From positions 26,334,001 through 26,398,000 of the forward strand of contig JAEOAD010000029.1 of NCBI GenBank assembly GCA_036365145.1: a DNA stretch of 64,000 bases, given 5' to 3'. The notes under the pieces are model-generated. The model was not told the origin of the DNA. It saw only the letters and a list, made by a program, of their open reading frames with translations, and did not search any database. Positions 45,716 to 57,550 of this stretch are shown piece after piece. Source of the stretch: Orientallactaga sibirica. Taxonomy: Eukaryota; Chordata; Mammalia; Rodentia; Dipodidae. Numbering within the stretch: position 1 is the stretch's first letter; each line of letters opens with the position of its first letter. The translations under genes and the position numbers were made by a program.

Positions 45716-46700
45716 AGAAAGAGGTAGAGCTCTAGTTCAGGGAGGTAAGAGGGGGTTTGAGAAGCCTCACTGAAACAGGAATTTTGGGGTTCCTTACCAA
45801 TACGTGAATCCATCAATAAATCTGGTACCCTGATTTCTTGTCTTATGAATTTAAAGAATTAAAATCCATAGACCAGAGGATAAGGTTTAGAAAGTCTTTA
45901 TTAGATTAAGAGAAGGAATGTGGAGGGCAGGAGGGGTAGGTAACCCATATGAAAGAAGGGGTGGGAGTGGGGTTCTCCCCTTGTCTAAGCCTCAGCTCTG
46001 CTGGGCGGAGACAAAGGAAGTTTATCACAACCTGGAAGTTCAGAAGCCAGCTTGTTCCTTGGTATGCATCTAAGTAAAACTTTATTGTGGTGGGTTTTAC
46101 CTTCAGGCTAGGTGAGCCTGAGAGACAGCTGATTGGTCTGAGCTTAGAGGCTGGCTCAGAAAGAGGCCAGCCATGACACTAAGTTTTGGGGGCTGAACTT
46201 GGCCAACCACACTGTCAGGATTAGATTTTAAATTCTAGGAAAGGGGAGCTCCCTCCCAGGAGGGACTCAGGTTGTGGAAAAACAGATCTAGGGAACTCCT
46301 TTAGTCAACAGTTAAGAAAAACCAGTTTCTCTGATCTCTAGCAAAGTGGAGACTGTAAGGGCAGACTTAAGAGGGACATTCCTGCCTTTACTTTTGGGGG
46401 CCCAGTCACCCTAAGTGCCTTACCATAAGGGAAGAGGGCAGAGCTCTTGCCCAGAAAGGCAACAGGGATTTGAGAAGCCTGACTCAAGACTCAGATCTGG
46501 GTTTTTTATGGGGAGAGACTACATGAGAAAGATCAGATGCATACAAAGACCAGATTTTACAGCTTTTCCAGTAATCTTAGAGGTTTCTGTCATCTTGAAA
46601 GGGTGCCAACTTAATCTAGAATTTTTTTCTGGGAGGGGTGTAATATCCAGGTTTCTATAGTGACATTTCTTGCTTTTAGTCAAGGAAGAAAAAAAAAACA
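45716..46700 (-). repeat. Degenerate LTR-derived sequence
   Basis: Contains a partial tandem unit (GAGGTAAGAGGGGGTTTGAG), then the ACAGGAATTTTGGGG/CATAGACCAGAGGATAAG order also seen at 40228-40366. Further on is another GAGCTCTTGCCCAGAAAGGC unit at about 46440. Probably a second, older LTR of the family at 40228. Family not assigned. Confidence 0.45.
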
Positions 46701-46958
46701 ACAACAACACTTAAAGAGTTTTGTTATCCTCATTGTCAAGCCAATTTGTATTTCTTATCACCAATATTCTGTACCATCTGTAAGATAAAACAGATTCTCC
46801 AACCAAAACTGAGAGCACCTTGGATTAAAGGGGATAAGCATAGTTATTTGAGTGACTTTTTGATGTGTGTGCCCACTCTTCTTAGCTAAATAGCCATGGA
46901 AGTTCTCTCAGGAGTGTATGAGTTCCTAGGCCTTGCTTTTAATACTGCTAATTTTTTT

Positions 46959-47092
46959 GAGAGAGAGACAAAGGGGGGGGCGGTAGAGAGAGAGAATGGG
47001 CACAACAGTGGCCTCTCAGCTGCTGTGAAAGAACTCCAGACGCATGTGCCCCTTGTGGGCAAGTGCAGCATTGCGTTCTTCCCTCACTTTTT
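46959..47092 (-). repeat. SINE-A (long variant), 3' half of a split element
   Basis: GAGAGAGAATGGGCACAACAG to AAGTGCAGCATTGCG is the 3' half of a long-variant SINE-A on the minus strand. The 5' half is 9.5 kb away at 56624-56716. The whole-element duplication ATACTSCTAATTTTTTT stands at 46942-46958 and 56717-56733. Confidence 0.9.
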
Positions 47093-49083
47093 TTTTTTTT
47101 TACAATTTATTTTGTTTATATTATTCTAATTTTACATTCATATTGGTGTCTCCATTATCTTCCTCCCTGTCCTCCCCCTGCAAAGGGACTCTCATCAATG
47201 GGGGAATGTGGGTCATGCATTGTGGGGGTAGTCAAGAAAATGGGGGACAGGACAAGTCTCTGTGCATAATGACCCAACTTGTGGCCCTAACACTCTTTCC
47301 ACCCCCTCTTCCATGAATTTCCCTGAGCCACGTTGGGATGATTTTAGTTCTACATCAGTGGTGAGGTTTTGGGAGCCTCTGTCTCTGGATATCTGGCTTA
47401 GTAGGAATTGGATGTTCTCTGTGTTTATCTCCTTCAGCCTTTTTCTGGTGTTGTGTTCACCAAGAAAGCTGTACTCTTGCCCTTATCCCACATTGCTCTA
47501 TGGTTTCAGCTGGGTCCCTGGTGAGGTGTGATAGACTGATCCTCTCTTCAGGTTCATCATACATCTGAAACAGATAAGCAAATTCCCCAACAGAGTGAGA
47601 AGTTAGTACTAGATAGATGGAATGGCCATAGTTATTTTAGAGAGAATTATATATGCATAGGCCCTCTTCTAGCCCACATTTGGTGGGAACTTGATCTTGG
47701 AGACTGGGCTCATTTTTTGTACATGGTTTTGACTTATTTCCCAGTTCCAGCAATGAGTTCCATTCCACTGAGTGGATCTATTAGCCAAATCAAGAGCAGT
47801 TGGTTACCCACCATGGCTGTGTGCCACTACTGCACTTGTATGAGCATTACGTCAAGTTGTTTCCTGCTGGGTAGCTTAGACTGCAAGTTGTTTGGACAGA
47901 TGTCAGTCATTTTCCTCCAGTCACTTGTGTAGCCCCCTCTGGCACTAGACTAGCTAACTGTCTGGGGACTGACCCTCTTCCAGATTCTGACCAGGTCTCT
48001 CCATGTTTTGTCTCACCCACATATGCTGTCTTCTACAGTAGGGTCTTACCATTAACCTTTGGTGGGTCATCAAGAACTCTGACAGAAATCTGTCCACTTT
48101 GGGAAACCTTGTAGGTCTCTCGGATCAACAGCTCATTGTGAAAGTTAACCCCGTGCTGGTACTGGGAATTATGTCAGGGCCAAGGAAGGTGAAGGAAGAA
48201 AAAGGTAGGCAATATAAAAGAAAAAGTGAGTATATAGAGAGAAACAGGAAAAGATTAAGCTTGATCTTCATGATGTTCTCTCTAGTTCCCTGTGGTTCAG
48301 GTGTTCCCTCTGTGGGCCTGCTGAAGGACCAATGTTTTAGCATGTTGTTCAGAATATAGCATTTTATAGTACCATTTCCTTTTGGGTCTCTACTTGTTCC
48401 CCCCCCCTTACCCTCTCTCCTGCCCTTTTGCTCCCTCCCACCCTGACCCTCCCCTCCATCCCACCCTCCCTATTGTCTAGTCCTCAGGGTACTTATTAGG
48501 TTTGGCAACATCTCAGGCAGATTCAGGTTAGGAGCCACAAATGAATGATACCATGTGATGATTATCTTTTTTGTGATTGGGTGAGCTCACTGAGGATGAT
48601 CTGTTCCATGTTTGACCTTTTTTTTCCCCTGAATTTCATTATTTCATCTTTCCTTATTGCTATGTAGTGTTCCATAGTATAAATATACCACATCTTTGTT
48701 ATCCATTCATGTAATGATGGACATTTGGGTTAATTCCAGCTCTTAGCTGTTATGAATTGAGCAGCTATAAACATGGTTGAGCAAATCACTCTGATCTGAG
48801 GCTTGATGCCTTTAGGGTAAATGCCCAGTAAGGGAATATCTGGATCTTTTGGTAGGTCTATAGTCTTCCTTTTCAGGAGTCTCCATATAGCTTTCCATAA
48901 TGGTTGAATCATTTTACATTCCCACCGACAGTGAAAGCTTGTTCCTATTTCTCCACAGCCTCGTCATCTTTTGTTTTCATTGTTCTTTTAATGTTAGCCA
49001 TCCTTACTGGGGTAAGGTGGAATCTCATAGTTGATTTAATTTGCATTTCCCTGATGATTAGGGATGTTGAACATTTTCTTTTT
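47093..49083 (-). mobile_element. L1 copy 3: 5'-truncated, in the tail of copy 4
   Basis: The minus-strand L1 tail begins at the T-run after 47090. The 3' UTR runs to about 48540, followed by the ORF2 C-terminus (VQPLWKAIWRLLKR-like sequence, about 48730-48912). It stops abruptly at GATGTTGAACATTTTCTT (49083), whereas copy 4 continues past the same motif at about 51217. A second T-rich tail follows at 49084-49131, belonging to copy 4. The simplest reading is insertion of copy 3 into copy 4's A-tail. Confidence 0.85.
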
Positions 49084-50967
49084 TAAATTTTTCTTTTTTT
49101 TCTTTTTCTTTTTTATTTTATGCCTTTTTTTATTAGTTGCCTATATAATGTACATACAGCCATGATTGATAGCCTTCTTCCTGCTCCCCCCCTCGGGGAT
49201 TGTGGGTCTTGCATTGTGAGGATAGCCATCAGTTATGCGGAAGAGACAATGTCTCTGTGCCTAATGACCCAGATTATGGCTCTAACAATCTTTCCTCCCC
49301 CTCTTCTGTGAATTTCCCTAAGCCATGTTGGGTTCATTTTAGTTCTATTTCAGTGAAGAGGTCATGGGAGTCTCTGTGTCTCTAGATCTCTGGCTTGGTA
49401 GGGGTTGAGTGTTCTCTGTGTCTATCTCCTTCACCCCTCTGCTGATACCAGGTTCGCTGAAAAAGCAGCACTCTTGCTCATTTTCCCAATTATTCTATGG
49501 GTTCAGCTGGTGCCCTGTTGAGGTACAATGGGCTGATTCTTGCCTCAGGTTCTATGTCCATCTGAAAAAGAGAAGCAAATTCTCCAACAGAGAGTGAGGT
49601 CAGTGCAAGGTACTTGGTTATCCATTATTGTTTTAGAGTGAATTTGTGGGTGTAGGCCCTCTTGTATCCCACTATTGGTTGGAGCTTGATATTGGAGGGT
49701 GAACTCATTTTTGGATATGGTTCTGACTTGTTTTCCAGTTCCAGGTATGGGTTCCGTTCCACTGAGTGGATCCTTTAACCAAATTAAGAGCAGTTGGTAA
49801 TCCACCATGGCTGTGTGCCACTATTGTATTTGTGCAAGCATCACATCAGGTTGATTCCTGCTGGGAAGTTTACATCTTGACTTGCTTAGACACATGTTGG
49901 TCATTCCCCCCAGTTGCTCATGTAGTACCTTCTGGCACTAGAAAAGCTAACTGTCTGGGGACTATCTCTTCCAGATTCCAGCCAGGTCATTCCATGTTCC
50001 ATCCCAAGAGCATATGGTGTCTTTGGCAATAAGGTCTTACCATTAACATTTGGTGGGTCATCAAGTACTCTGACAGAAATCTGTCTTCTTTTGGAAAACC
50101 TTGCAGGTCTCACTGATCAACAGCTCATTGTGGATGTTGACCACATGCTGGTACTGGGAGTTACAGGTCAGTGCCATGGGAAAAGAAGGAAGAAAGATAT
50201 AGGTAGTATGAAAGAGAAAGAGAGAGAGAGAGAAGAGTAAGAAGAGGGGATGAGAGAGAGGAACAGGAGAAGGTTGAGGTTAGTCTTCATCCTACCCTTT
50301 CCAGGTCCCTGTGATTCAGGTGTTCTCTCCAAGCACCTAATGAAGGATCAGCCTTTTAGTATGTCTTACAGGTTATAGGATTTTTTGGTACCATTTCCAA
50401 TTGGGTCCAGTTTTTTGTCCCCCCCTTTACCCTCCCTTCCCTCCCCACCATCCCTATTGTCCAGTCCTAAAAATATTTCTTACATGTGTCAGCATTTCGG
50501 GCAAATTCAGGTTAGGAGCCACAGATTAGTAAGACCATGCGACGTTTATCTTTCTGTAATTGGGTGACTTTGCTGAGAATGATTTGTTCCAACTTTGATG
50601 ATTTTTCTTCAAATTGCATTGTGTCTTTTTTTCTTACTGCTATGTAGAATTCCATTATGTAGATATACCACATCTTAGTTATCCATTCATCTAATGATGG
50701 ACATCTGGGTTGATTCCAGATCTTAGCTATTATGAACTGAGCAGCTATCAAAATGGTTGAGCAAATATCTCTGAACTGAGGCTTGAAGCTCTTAGGGTAA
50801 ATGACCAGTAGGGAATAACTGGGTCTGCTGGTACTTCTATGGCCATCCTTTTTAGGAGTCTCCATATTGCTTTCCATAGTGGTTGTACCAGCTTACATTC
50901 CCACGAACAGTGAATGAGGGTTCCTATTTCTCTACAGCTTCGCCAGCATTTGTTGTCATTAGATTTT

Positions 50968-51110
50968 CTTTTTTTGAGGTAGGGTCTCACTCTAGCCCAG
51001 GCTGACCTGGAACTCACTATGTAGTCTCAGGGTGGCCTTGAACTCATGGCAATCCTCCTACCTCTTCCTCCCAAGTGCTGGGATCAAAGGCATGCGCCAC
51101 CACGCCTGGC
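50968..51110 (-). repeat. B1 SINE in L1 copy 4
   Basis: Perfect 15-bp duplication TTGTCATTAGATTTT at 50953-50967 and 51111-51125. Confidence 0.95.
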
Positions 51111-52257
51111 TTGTCATTAGATTTTTTAATGTTTGCTATCCTTATTGGGGTAAGGTGGAATCTCATAGTTGTTTTAATTTGCATTTCCCTGATGATTAGG
51201 GATGTTGAACATTTTCTTAGGTGTGTGTTTGCCATTTGTATTTTTTCCTCTGAGAACCCCCTGTGCAGTTCTCTGCCCCATTTTGTGAGTGGGTTGTTTG
51301 AGTTTTTATTATTTAGGTTTTTGAGTTCTTTGTAGATTATAAAAATTAGCTCTCTGTCAGATGTGTATCCAGCAAAATTTTTCTCCCATTCTGTGGGTAA
51401 TCTTTTGGCTCTGCTTACTGTATGTTTGTCTGTAAAAAAGCTTTTCAGCTTCATGAGATCCCAATGGTTGAATGATTGTTTAATCTCCTGAGCTACTGAG
51501 GTTTTGTTCAGGAAGTCTTTTTCTACTCCTATATCATGGAAGGTTTCTCCTATTTTTTCTTCCAGTAGTAGCAGTGTTTCTGGTCTCATATTGAGGTCTT
51601 TGATCCATTTGGACTTAATTTTTGTGCATGGTGAGATGTGTAGATCAAGTTTCATTTTCTTGCGTATGGTTTTTCAGTTTGTCCAGCACCATTTGTTGAA
51701 GATGCTTTGTTCCAGTATACATTCTTTGTGCCTTTGTCAAATATCAAGTAGCTACAGTTACTTGATCCAAAGTCTGGGTCCTCGATTTTGTTCTATTGGT
51801 CTATAATCCTGTTTTTATGCCAGTACTATGTTGTTTATATTACAATGGCTTTGTAGTATAGCTTTAGATCAGGTATGGTGATGCCTCCAGAGTTGTTTCT
51901 TTTGCTGAGGATATGCTTGCATATCCAAGACCCTCTTCCATTCCATATGAATTTTGAGATCATTTTTTCTATCTCTATGAAGAAAGACGTTGGGATTTTT
52001 ATTGGTATTGCATTAAATCTATATATTAATTTTGGTGATATTGCCATTTTCACAATGTTATTTCTGCTTATCCAGGAGCATGGGAGGTCTTTCCATTTTC
52101 TCAAGCCCCCCTCAATTTCTTTCTTGAGTGTTTTTATGTTTTCATTGTAAAGGTCTTTAACCTCCTTAGTTAATGTCATTCCAAGGTGTTTAATTTTATT
52201 TGATGCTATTAAAAATGGGACAATGTTGCTTATTTTTTTCTCTGTATTTTGTCTTTT

Positions 52258-52416
52258 TTTTTTTTTTTTTTTTTGGTTTTTTGAGATAGGGTCTCACTCT
52301 GGCTCAGGCTGACCTGGAATTCACTATGAAGTCTCAGGGTGGCCTCGAACTCTCGGCAATCCTCCTACCTCTGCCTCCCAAGTGCTGGGATTAAAGGCAT
52401 GCGCCACCACGCCCAG
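52258..52416 (-). repeat. B1 SINE in L1 copy 4
   Basis: Perfect 16-bp duplication CTGTATTTTGTCTTTT at 52242-52257 and 52417-52432. The insertion adds a B1-encoded tail to the RT ORF, which is not an L1 domain. Confidence 0.95.
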
Positions 52417-54690
52417 CTGTATTTTGTCTTTTGCATATGGAATGGCTACTGATTTTTGTACATTGATTTTGTATCCTGCTACTTTACTGAAGGAGTTAAT
52501 AAACTTCAAGAGTTTTGGGATTGAAGATCTTGGGTCACTTATGTATAGAATCATGTCATCTGCAAATAAGGCTAACTTAACTTCCTGCTTTCCAATTTGT
52601 ATCCCTTTTATTTCTTTCTCCTGTCTTATTGCTTGAGCTAGTATTTCCAGTACTATTTTGAAAAGCAGAGGTGAGAGTGGACACCCCTGTCTTGTTCCTG
52701 ATCTCAATGAGAATTCCTTCATTCTCTCCCCATTAGGTATTATTTGACCTTTGGGCTCTTTATATATAGCCTTTATTATGTTGAGATATAGACCATCCAT
52801 GCCTATTCTCTCCAATGTTTTGATCATGAAGTGATGTGTTTTGTCAAAGGCCTTTTCTGCATCTATCAAAATAATCATGTGGTTTTTGTGTTTAAGCTTA
52901 TTTATGTGGTGTATTACATTGACAGATTTCCGTATGTTCAACCAACCCTGCGTTCCTGGGATGAAATCTATTTGGTCCAGGTGCATGATGCTTTTGATGT
53001 GCTGTTGAATTAGATTTGCGAGGATTTTGTTCAGGATCTTTGCATCTAGGTTCATCAGGGAAATAGGCCTGTAGTTTTCTTTTCTTGTGTCATCTCTGCC
53101 TGGTTTTGGTATTAGGGTGTTACTAGCTTCATAGAAGGAATTGGGGAGCTTTCCCTGTTCTTCGATTGTGTGGCACAATTTGAGAAAGATTGGTTTCAGT
53201 TCTTCCATGAAGGTTTGATAGAATTCTGCTGAGAAGCGATCTGGTCCTGGACTCTTCTTTTTAGGTAGATTTTTGATTACCCTTTCAATCTCAGTGATTG
53301 TGATGGGTTTGTTCAGGAGGTTAATCTGCTCTGAGTTTAACTTTGGTAGGTGATATGTGTCCAGGAATTAATCCATTTCCTCCATATTATCCAGTTTTGT
53401 GGAGTAGAGGTTTTTGAAGTAAGTCCTGATGATTCTCCCAATTTCACTTATGTCTGTTATGATCTCTCCTTTTTCATTTCTAATTTTGTTAATTTGAAGT
53501 GTCTCTTTTTTCCACTTGACCAAATTGGCTATGGGTTTATCAATCTTGTTTATTTTTTCAAAGAACCAGCTCTTTGTTTCATCAATTTTTAAAATTGTTT
53601 TCTTAGTTTGCAATTCATTAATGTCTGCTCTGATCTTAATTATTTCTTTCCATCTGGAGCTTTTTTGGTTGGATACTTCTTGTTTTTCCAGTGCATTTAG
53701 ATGGATGGTTAGGTTATTGATTTGGGATCTCTCTGTCTTTGTTATGAGGGCATTTAGCACAATGAATTTTCCCCTGAGGACCACCTTCATTGTGTCCCAT
53801 AAGTTTTGGTATGTGTGTTCTCATTTTCATTCATTTCTAGAAATTGTGCAATTTCATCTGTTACCCATTTATTGTTTAAGAGTATGTTGTTCAGTTTCCA
53901 GGAGCTAGTTGGGTTCCTGGTGCATCTTTTGTTGTTAATTTCTTGCAATAGAGCATTATGATCTGATATCATGCAGAAAATTATGTTGATCCTCCTAAAT
54001 ATTTGGAAGCTGGCTATGTGACCCAGTATATGATCTATTTTAGAGAAAGTTCCATGTGCTGCTGAGAAGAATGTATAATCTGTGGAATTTGGGTAGAATG
54101 TTCTATATATGTCCATTAGGTCTAATAGACCTATAGTGTTGTTGAGCTCTCTTACTTCCCTGTTAATTTTTTGTTTGGATGATTTGTCTATTACCGATAG
54201 TGGAGTATTGAAGTTCCCAACTATGATGGTGTGGATGGTTAATTCTGTTTTATTGTCAAGTAGGTTTTGTTTTATGAATTGTGGTGCACCTGTGTTTGGT
54301 GCATAAAGATTAATGATTATGGTATCCTCTTGTTGGATCGTTCCCTTGATAAGTAAGAAGTGGCCTTCTTTGTCTTTTTTTGATTACTTTTGGTTTGAAG
54401 TCTATTTTATCTGATATAAGTATAGCTACACCTGCTTGTGTCTTATTTGTGTTTACCTGGAATATCATTTTCTACCCTTTTACCTTCAGGAGGTGTCTGT
54501 CTTTAGTGGTGAGGTGGGTTTCTTGAAGACAGCAGATTGAGGGGTCTAGTTTTCTGACCCACCCTGTTAGCTTATGTCTCTAGATGGGTGAGTTAAGGCT
54601 ATTAATATTCAGGGAAATAACTGTGAGGTTTTATTTAATACCTGCCATATTGTAGTGGATTATGTGGTTTGGTGTTTTTTTGGTGTTTGT

Positions 54691-54729
<39 letters not shown>
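54691..54729 (-). repeat. Long A-run between L1 ORF1 and ORF2
   Basis: A T-run of about 38 on the + strand lies at the ORF1/ORF2 boundary of copy 4 on the sense strand. It gives the minus-strand ORF a polylysine tract. It probably grew from a shorter A-rich linker by slippage. Confidence 0.85.
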
Positions 54730-54730
<1 letters not shown>

Positions 54731-54739
54731 TTAATGTGG

Positions 54740-55900
54740 ACTACTTCTTGGGGACACTTGAGATTGGTTATTTGATTCTTCTGTGTGGAGAATTCCCTGA
54801 GTACTCTTTGTGGTTTTGGCTTTGTGTTTATATAGTTGTAAAGATGAGTTTTACCATGGAAAGTTTTTCTTTCACCATCTATTATGAGGGATACTTTTGC
54901 TGGGTAGAGTATTTGGGGTTGGAAGCCATGAGTTCTTAGAGTTTTGAGTGTTCCATTCCAGGCCCTTCTGGCTTTTAGGGTTTCCATTGAGAAGTCTTAG
55001 GTAATTCTGATGGAGTTTCCTTTATATGTAATGTGTTGTTTCTCCCTAGCTGCTTTTAGGACTTTCTCTTTGTGATTGATGTTTAGAGTCTTAATGATAA
55101 CATGTCTTGAAGAATTTCTCCTTTGGTCCAGTCTGTTTAGAGTTCTGCTAGCTTCTTGTAACTTGATGGTACTTTCTTTTGAGAGAGTGGGAAAGTTTTC
55201 TTCAATTATTTTGTTGAATAAGTTTTCCATTCCTTTGTCTGTGTTTCTTCCCCCTCTGGTATACCCATGATCCCAATGTTTGGACACTTAAGGGTATCCC
55301 ACATTTCCCTAATGTTCTTTTCACAGAAATTTTTGAGCTTGTTGAATGTTTGGACTCACAAACTGTTTCTTCTATTTTGTCTTCCAGTTCTGAGTTTCTA
55401 TCCTCCATTTGGCTGACTCTATTATTTAGAGCTTCTATAGAGTTTTGGGCTTGTTCAATTTGGTTCATATTTTCTACAGCTTTTTTATGAATAGTTTCCA
55501 TCCCTCTGTCAAGTTCCCTTTTCATGTCATTTTCTGATTTTCTTAATGCTTCTTGGAGTTCATCCTTGCATTTTTTTTTTATGTCTTCATTGAAGGTATC
55601 CAGCTGGTTATTGAGGACCTTTTTTTTTTTTTTTTTTTTTAGCTCTCCTTCAGATCATTTAACTGTCTTTGGAACCCTTCCTGGTTCTTTTCTATTAGGT
55701 CTAATCTAGCAAGGATAACATTCATACAATTATTGGCTCTTTGTTGAGTTTCTGTAAGTTGTGCTATTTGCTTGGCCAGGGTTGCATAGCTTGTCTCTTC
55801 ATTTTGGGGTTCTGATCCTATTGTCTCTTCTATGATTTGATTTGAGACATCCATTGTGGGACTGGACAGTCTAGTTGGATTTACTTGTATCTGGTTTTTC
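54740..55900 (-). pseudogene. L1 copy 4 ORF1, frameshifted
   Basis: The start is near 55902 (MKNQIQVNPTRLSSPTMDV). Then come a coiled-coil part (ATLAKQIAQLTETQQRANN and SQMEDRNSELEDKIEETV), the RRM/CTD-like part (SKHWDHGYTRGGRNTDKG, LRAAREKQHITYKGNSIRIT) and the C-terminal SLIIDGERKTFHGKTH. The order matches L1 ORF1p: N-terminal segment, coiled coil, RRM, C-terminal domain. Frame is lost at a poly-T run (55619-55640) and at several other points. Confidence 0.8.
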
Positions 55901-55904
55901 ATAC

Positions 55905-56608
55905 TATTCCTTTTTCACTGTGGTCTGCCCATCACAATGTTTCAGAAAGCCTAGGATGTGAAATTCTAGCCTGCTGCCCTGGGTAGGGTGGGGCACAGTG
56001 GTGAGTGTCAGGGTGATGGCCCCTGGAGTTCTGAAAGGCTGGGGTGGGGGACACTGGCCCGCTGGCCTGGGTTCCCTATCAGAAGTGGGAGGGGGAAAGG
56101 ACTGCAACCACCCTAGTTGGGCTCAAGAAGGTTAGGGCAGGAACACTGGCATACTTCTCTGGATCCCTGATCTGCCCTGGGAGGGGGAGTGGTGCACCTG
56201 ACTGGCGATGGGTCTCAGGAAGACTAGGGAGGCACCTGACCAGTGATGGGGCTCTGGCCCACAAGGGAGGGACCTGCCCAGTGATGGGGCTCAGGCAGGC
56301 CCAGCAGGACCTGACCTGCAATGGCACATGGGCTCTGACCAGCGATGGGGCTCAGGCAGGTCTGGGGGACCAGACCTGCGATTGTGTACAGGGCTCTGGC
56401 TGGTGAGGGAGTGACCTGACTGGTGATGGTGCCTACCTGAGATTATGGGAATCAGTGGATTCCCTATTTTGCTCAACCACCCCCTCCCTCTGGAAGCATG
56501 CAAGAGCCAGCAAACCCTTTAAAAAATCCCTTGAACCTTAAGGGTCTTGCCTTTACTACCCTGTGAGGTGAGGTGAGGTTAGTTGGAAGCCATCTTTACC
56601 AGAAGTCT
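55905..56608 (-). promoter_or_regulatory. L1 copy 4 5' UTR with short tandem repeats
   Basis: GC-rich promoter region of the L1. Between about 56190 and 56430 a roughly 35-45-bp unit recurs at least five times on the + strand, built around CTGACCAGTGATGGGGCTC with variants (CTGACTGGCGATGGGTCTC, CTGCCCAGTGATGGGGCTC, CTGACCAGCGATGGGGCTC, CTGACTGGTGATGGTG). Rodent L1 promoters are known to be built from tandem monomers, but those are about 200 bp; this is much shorter. Confidence 0.7.
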
Positions 56609-56623
56609 CTTGCCTCACTTTTT

Positions 56624-56716
56624 GCATCTGACTAAACATGGAACCTGGAGAAGTGAATGGGCATTCCTAGGCTTAGCAGGCAGGCACCTTAACTGCTAAA
56701 CCATCTCTCCAGCCCC
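56624..56716 (-). repeat. SINE-A (long variant), 5' half of the split element
   Basis: Head CATCTCTCCAGCCC at 56703-56716. The rest continues into 46959-47092 once the L1 complex is removed. The flank ATACTCCTAATTTTTTT at 56717-56733 closes the duplication. Confidence 0.9.
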
Positions 56717-56733
56717 ATACTCCTAATTTTTTT

Positions 56734-57407
56734 AGAAGTACTGGCATTTGCTAACATGCTCCTAGGGAGATGTTTTGCATACTCCAATCAGAGAAACTGA
56801 TGTTACTATTGATTGTACTTCATCCTTCCAGAGCTAGGCCAATGTGTCCCCATGTGACAGGGTTATGTTTTATAGGGGTTCAAAAGCAAACCCCATTCCT
56901 GAGGTCTTCTCTTCTTTTATAACCAAAGAACTTGATAAAACAGACTGAGAAGGATAATTATTAAATTATTACTTTTTTGTAATTCAGAAGTCAGGAGGCA
57001 TGAGGATTGGAGTCAGTGGACCAAAGAAGGGGAAATGGATGCACCCACGTGGTCTAAGGGCTTGTGTCCATAGGCCTAGGGGAAAACAGTAATATCCATA
57101 CCTACCAGGGTGGGAAGGACAAAACCTTTCTAGTGGCAAAAACCTCTCAGGAAGTGGGAGATGAGCAGTCCAGGTGCCAGCTGGAAAAGAGGAAGAAGTC
57201 CCCTTGTTCCAATGGGGTTTTTTATTATGGGTCTGGGGCTGACTACAAAATCAACACACCTGAATATAGAGTCTAGTCAGAAAGGGGCTGGGCTTAACCT
57301 CTGCTGCTGATTCCAGCTGCTGCAGATAGCAGGGTGAATGTGTAGTTTAAGGAGCCCCTTTTGTAAGCAGCCCCGTTTGATTATATTCCACTTGGCAGAC
57401 AGGAATT
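56734..57407. other. Unassigned DNA
   Basis: No recognised repeat. The 70-aa + strand ORF at 57064-57276 has no domain and no supporting splice signals that I can defend. Confidence 0.45.
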
Positions 57408-57423
57408 AAAATTAATATATCTC

Positions 57424-57550
57424 ACTGGGCATGGTGGCACACGCCTTTAATACCAGCACTCAGGAGGATCACTGTGAGTTCAAGGCCAGCCTGAGACTAC
57501 ATAGTAAATTCCAGGTCATCCTGGGCTAGAGTGAAACCCTACCTCGAAAA
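57424..57550 (+). repeat. B1 SINE with internal deletion
   Basis: GGGCATGGTGGCACACGCC start. About 15 bp of the usual GAGGCAGAGGTAGGAGG box are missing. ATTAATATATCTC/ATTAATATTTCTC flanks are the duplication. Confidence 0.85.

Larger units (their letters stand above)
50560..54660 (-). pseudogene. L1 copy 4 ORF2 (endonuclease-RT), frameshifted
   Basis: Pieces in order on the minus strand: an N-terminal endonuclease segment (54116-54660, degraded); FFSAAHGTFSKIDHILGH (about 54030-54085); a linker (53368-53790); and a 294-codon open RT segment (52324-53208). The RT segment carries [44 protein letters not shown] and [13 protein letters not shown], so the FADD catalytic pair is intact. The C-terminal parts are at 51044-51655 and 50512-51017, with LIHCSWECKLVQPLWKAIW. 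ORF2p nicks target DNA and reverse transcribes the L1 RNA. Frameshifts and two B1s (50968-51110, 52258-52416) abolish it. Confidence 0.88.
49084..56608 (-). mobile_element. L1 copy 4: full-length, minus strand
   Basis: The 3' tail is at 49084-49131, 3' UTR to about 50520, ORF2 about 54660 down to 50560, ORF1 about 55900 down to 54740, and 5' UTR 55905-56608. It ends with GACTTCTGGTAAAGATGGC, the same kind of 5' terminus as the other L1s. The target duplication CTTSCCTCACTTTTT is at 47078-47092 and 56609-56623 (14 of 15 bp). Two B1s lie inside. It is the least decayed L1 in the window but has frameshifts in both ORFs. Its 5' UTR is GC-rich and repetitive, unlike copies 1, 2 and 5, so it belongs to a different subfamily. 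Confidence 0.92.

Noticed and set aside
52324..53208. 294-aa reverse transcriptase ORF as a live gene
   Set aside because: It is one open segment of a frameshifted L1 ORF2. Its C-terminus is encoded by an inserted B1.
56044..56406. 120-aa + strand ORF in GC-rich DNA
   Set aside because: Lies in the tandem units of the L1 copy 4 5' UTR, antisense to the element. The periodic peptide simply reflects the DNA repeats.
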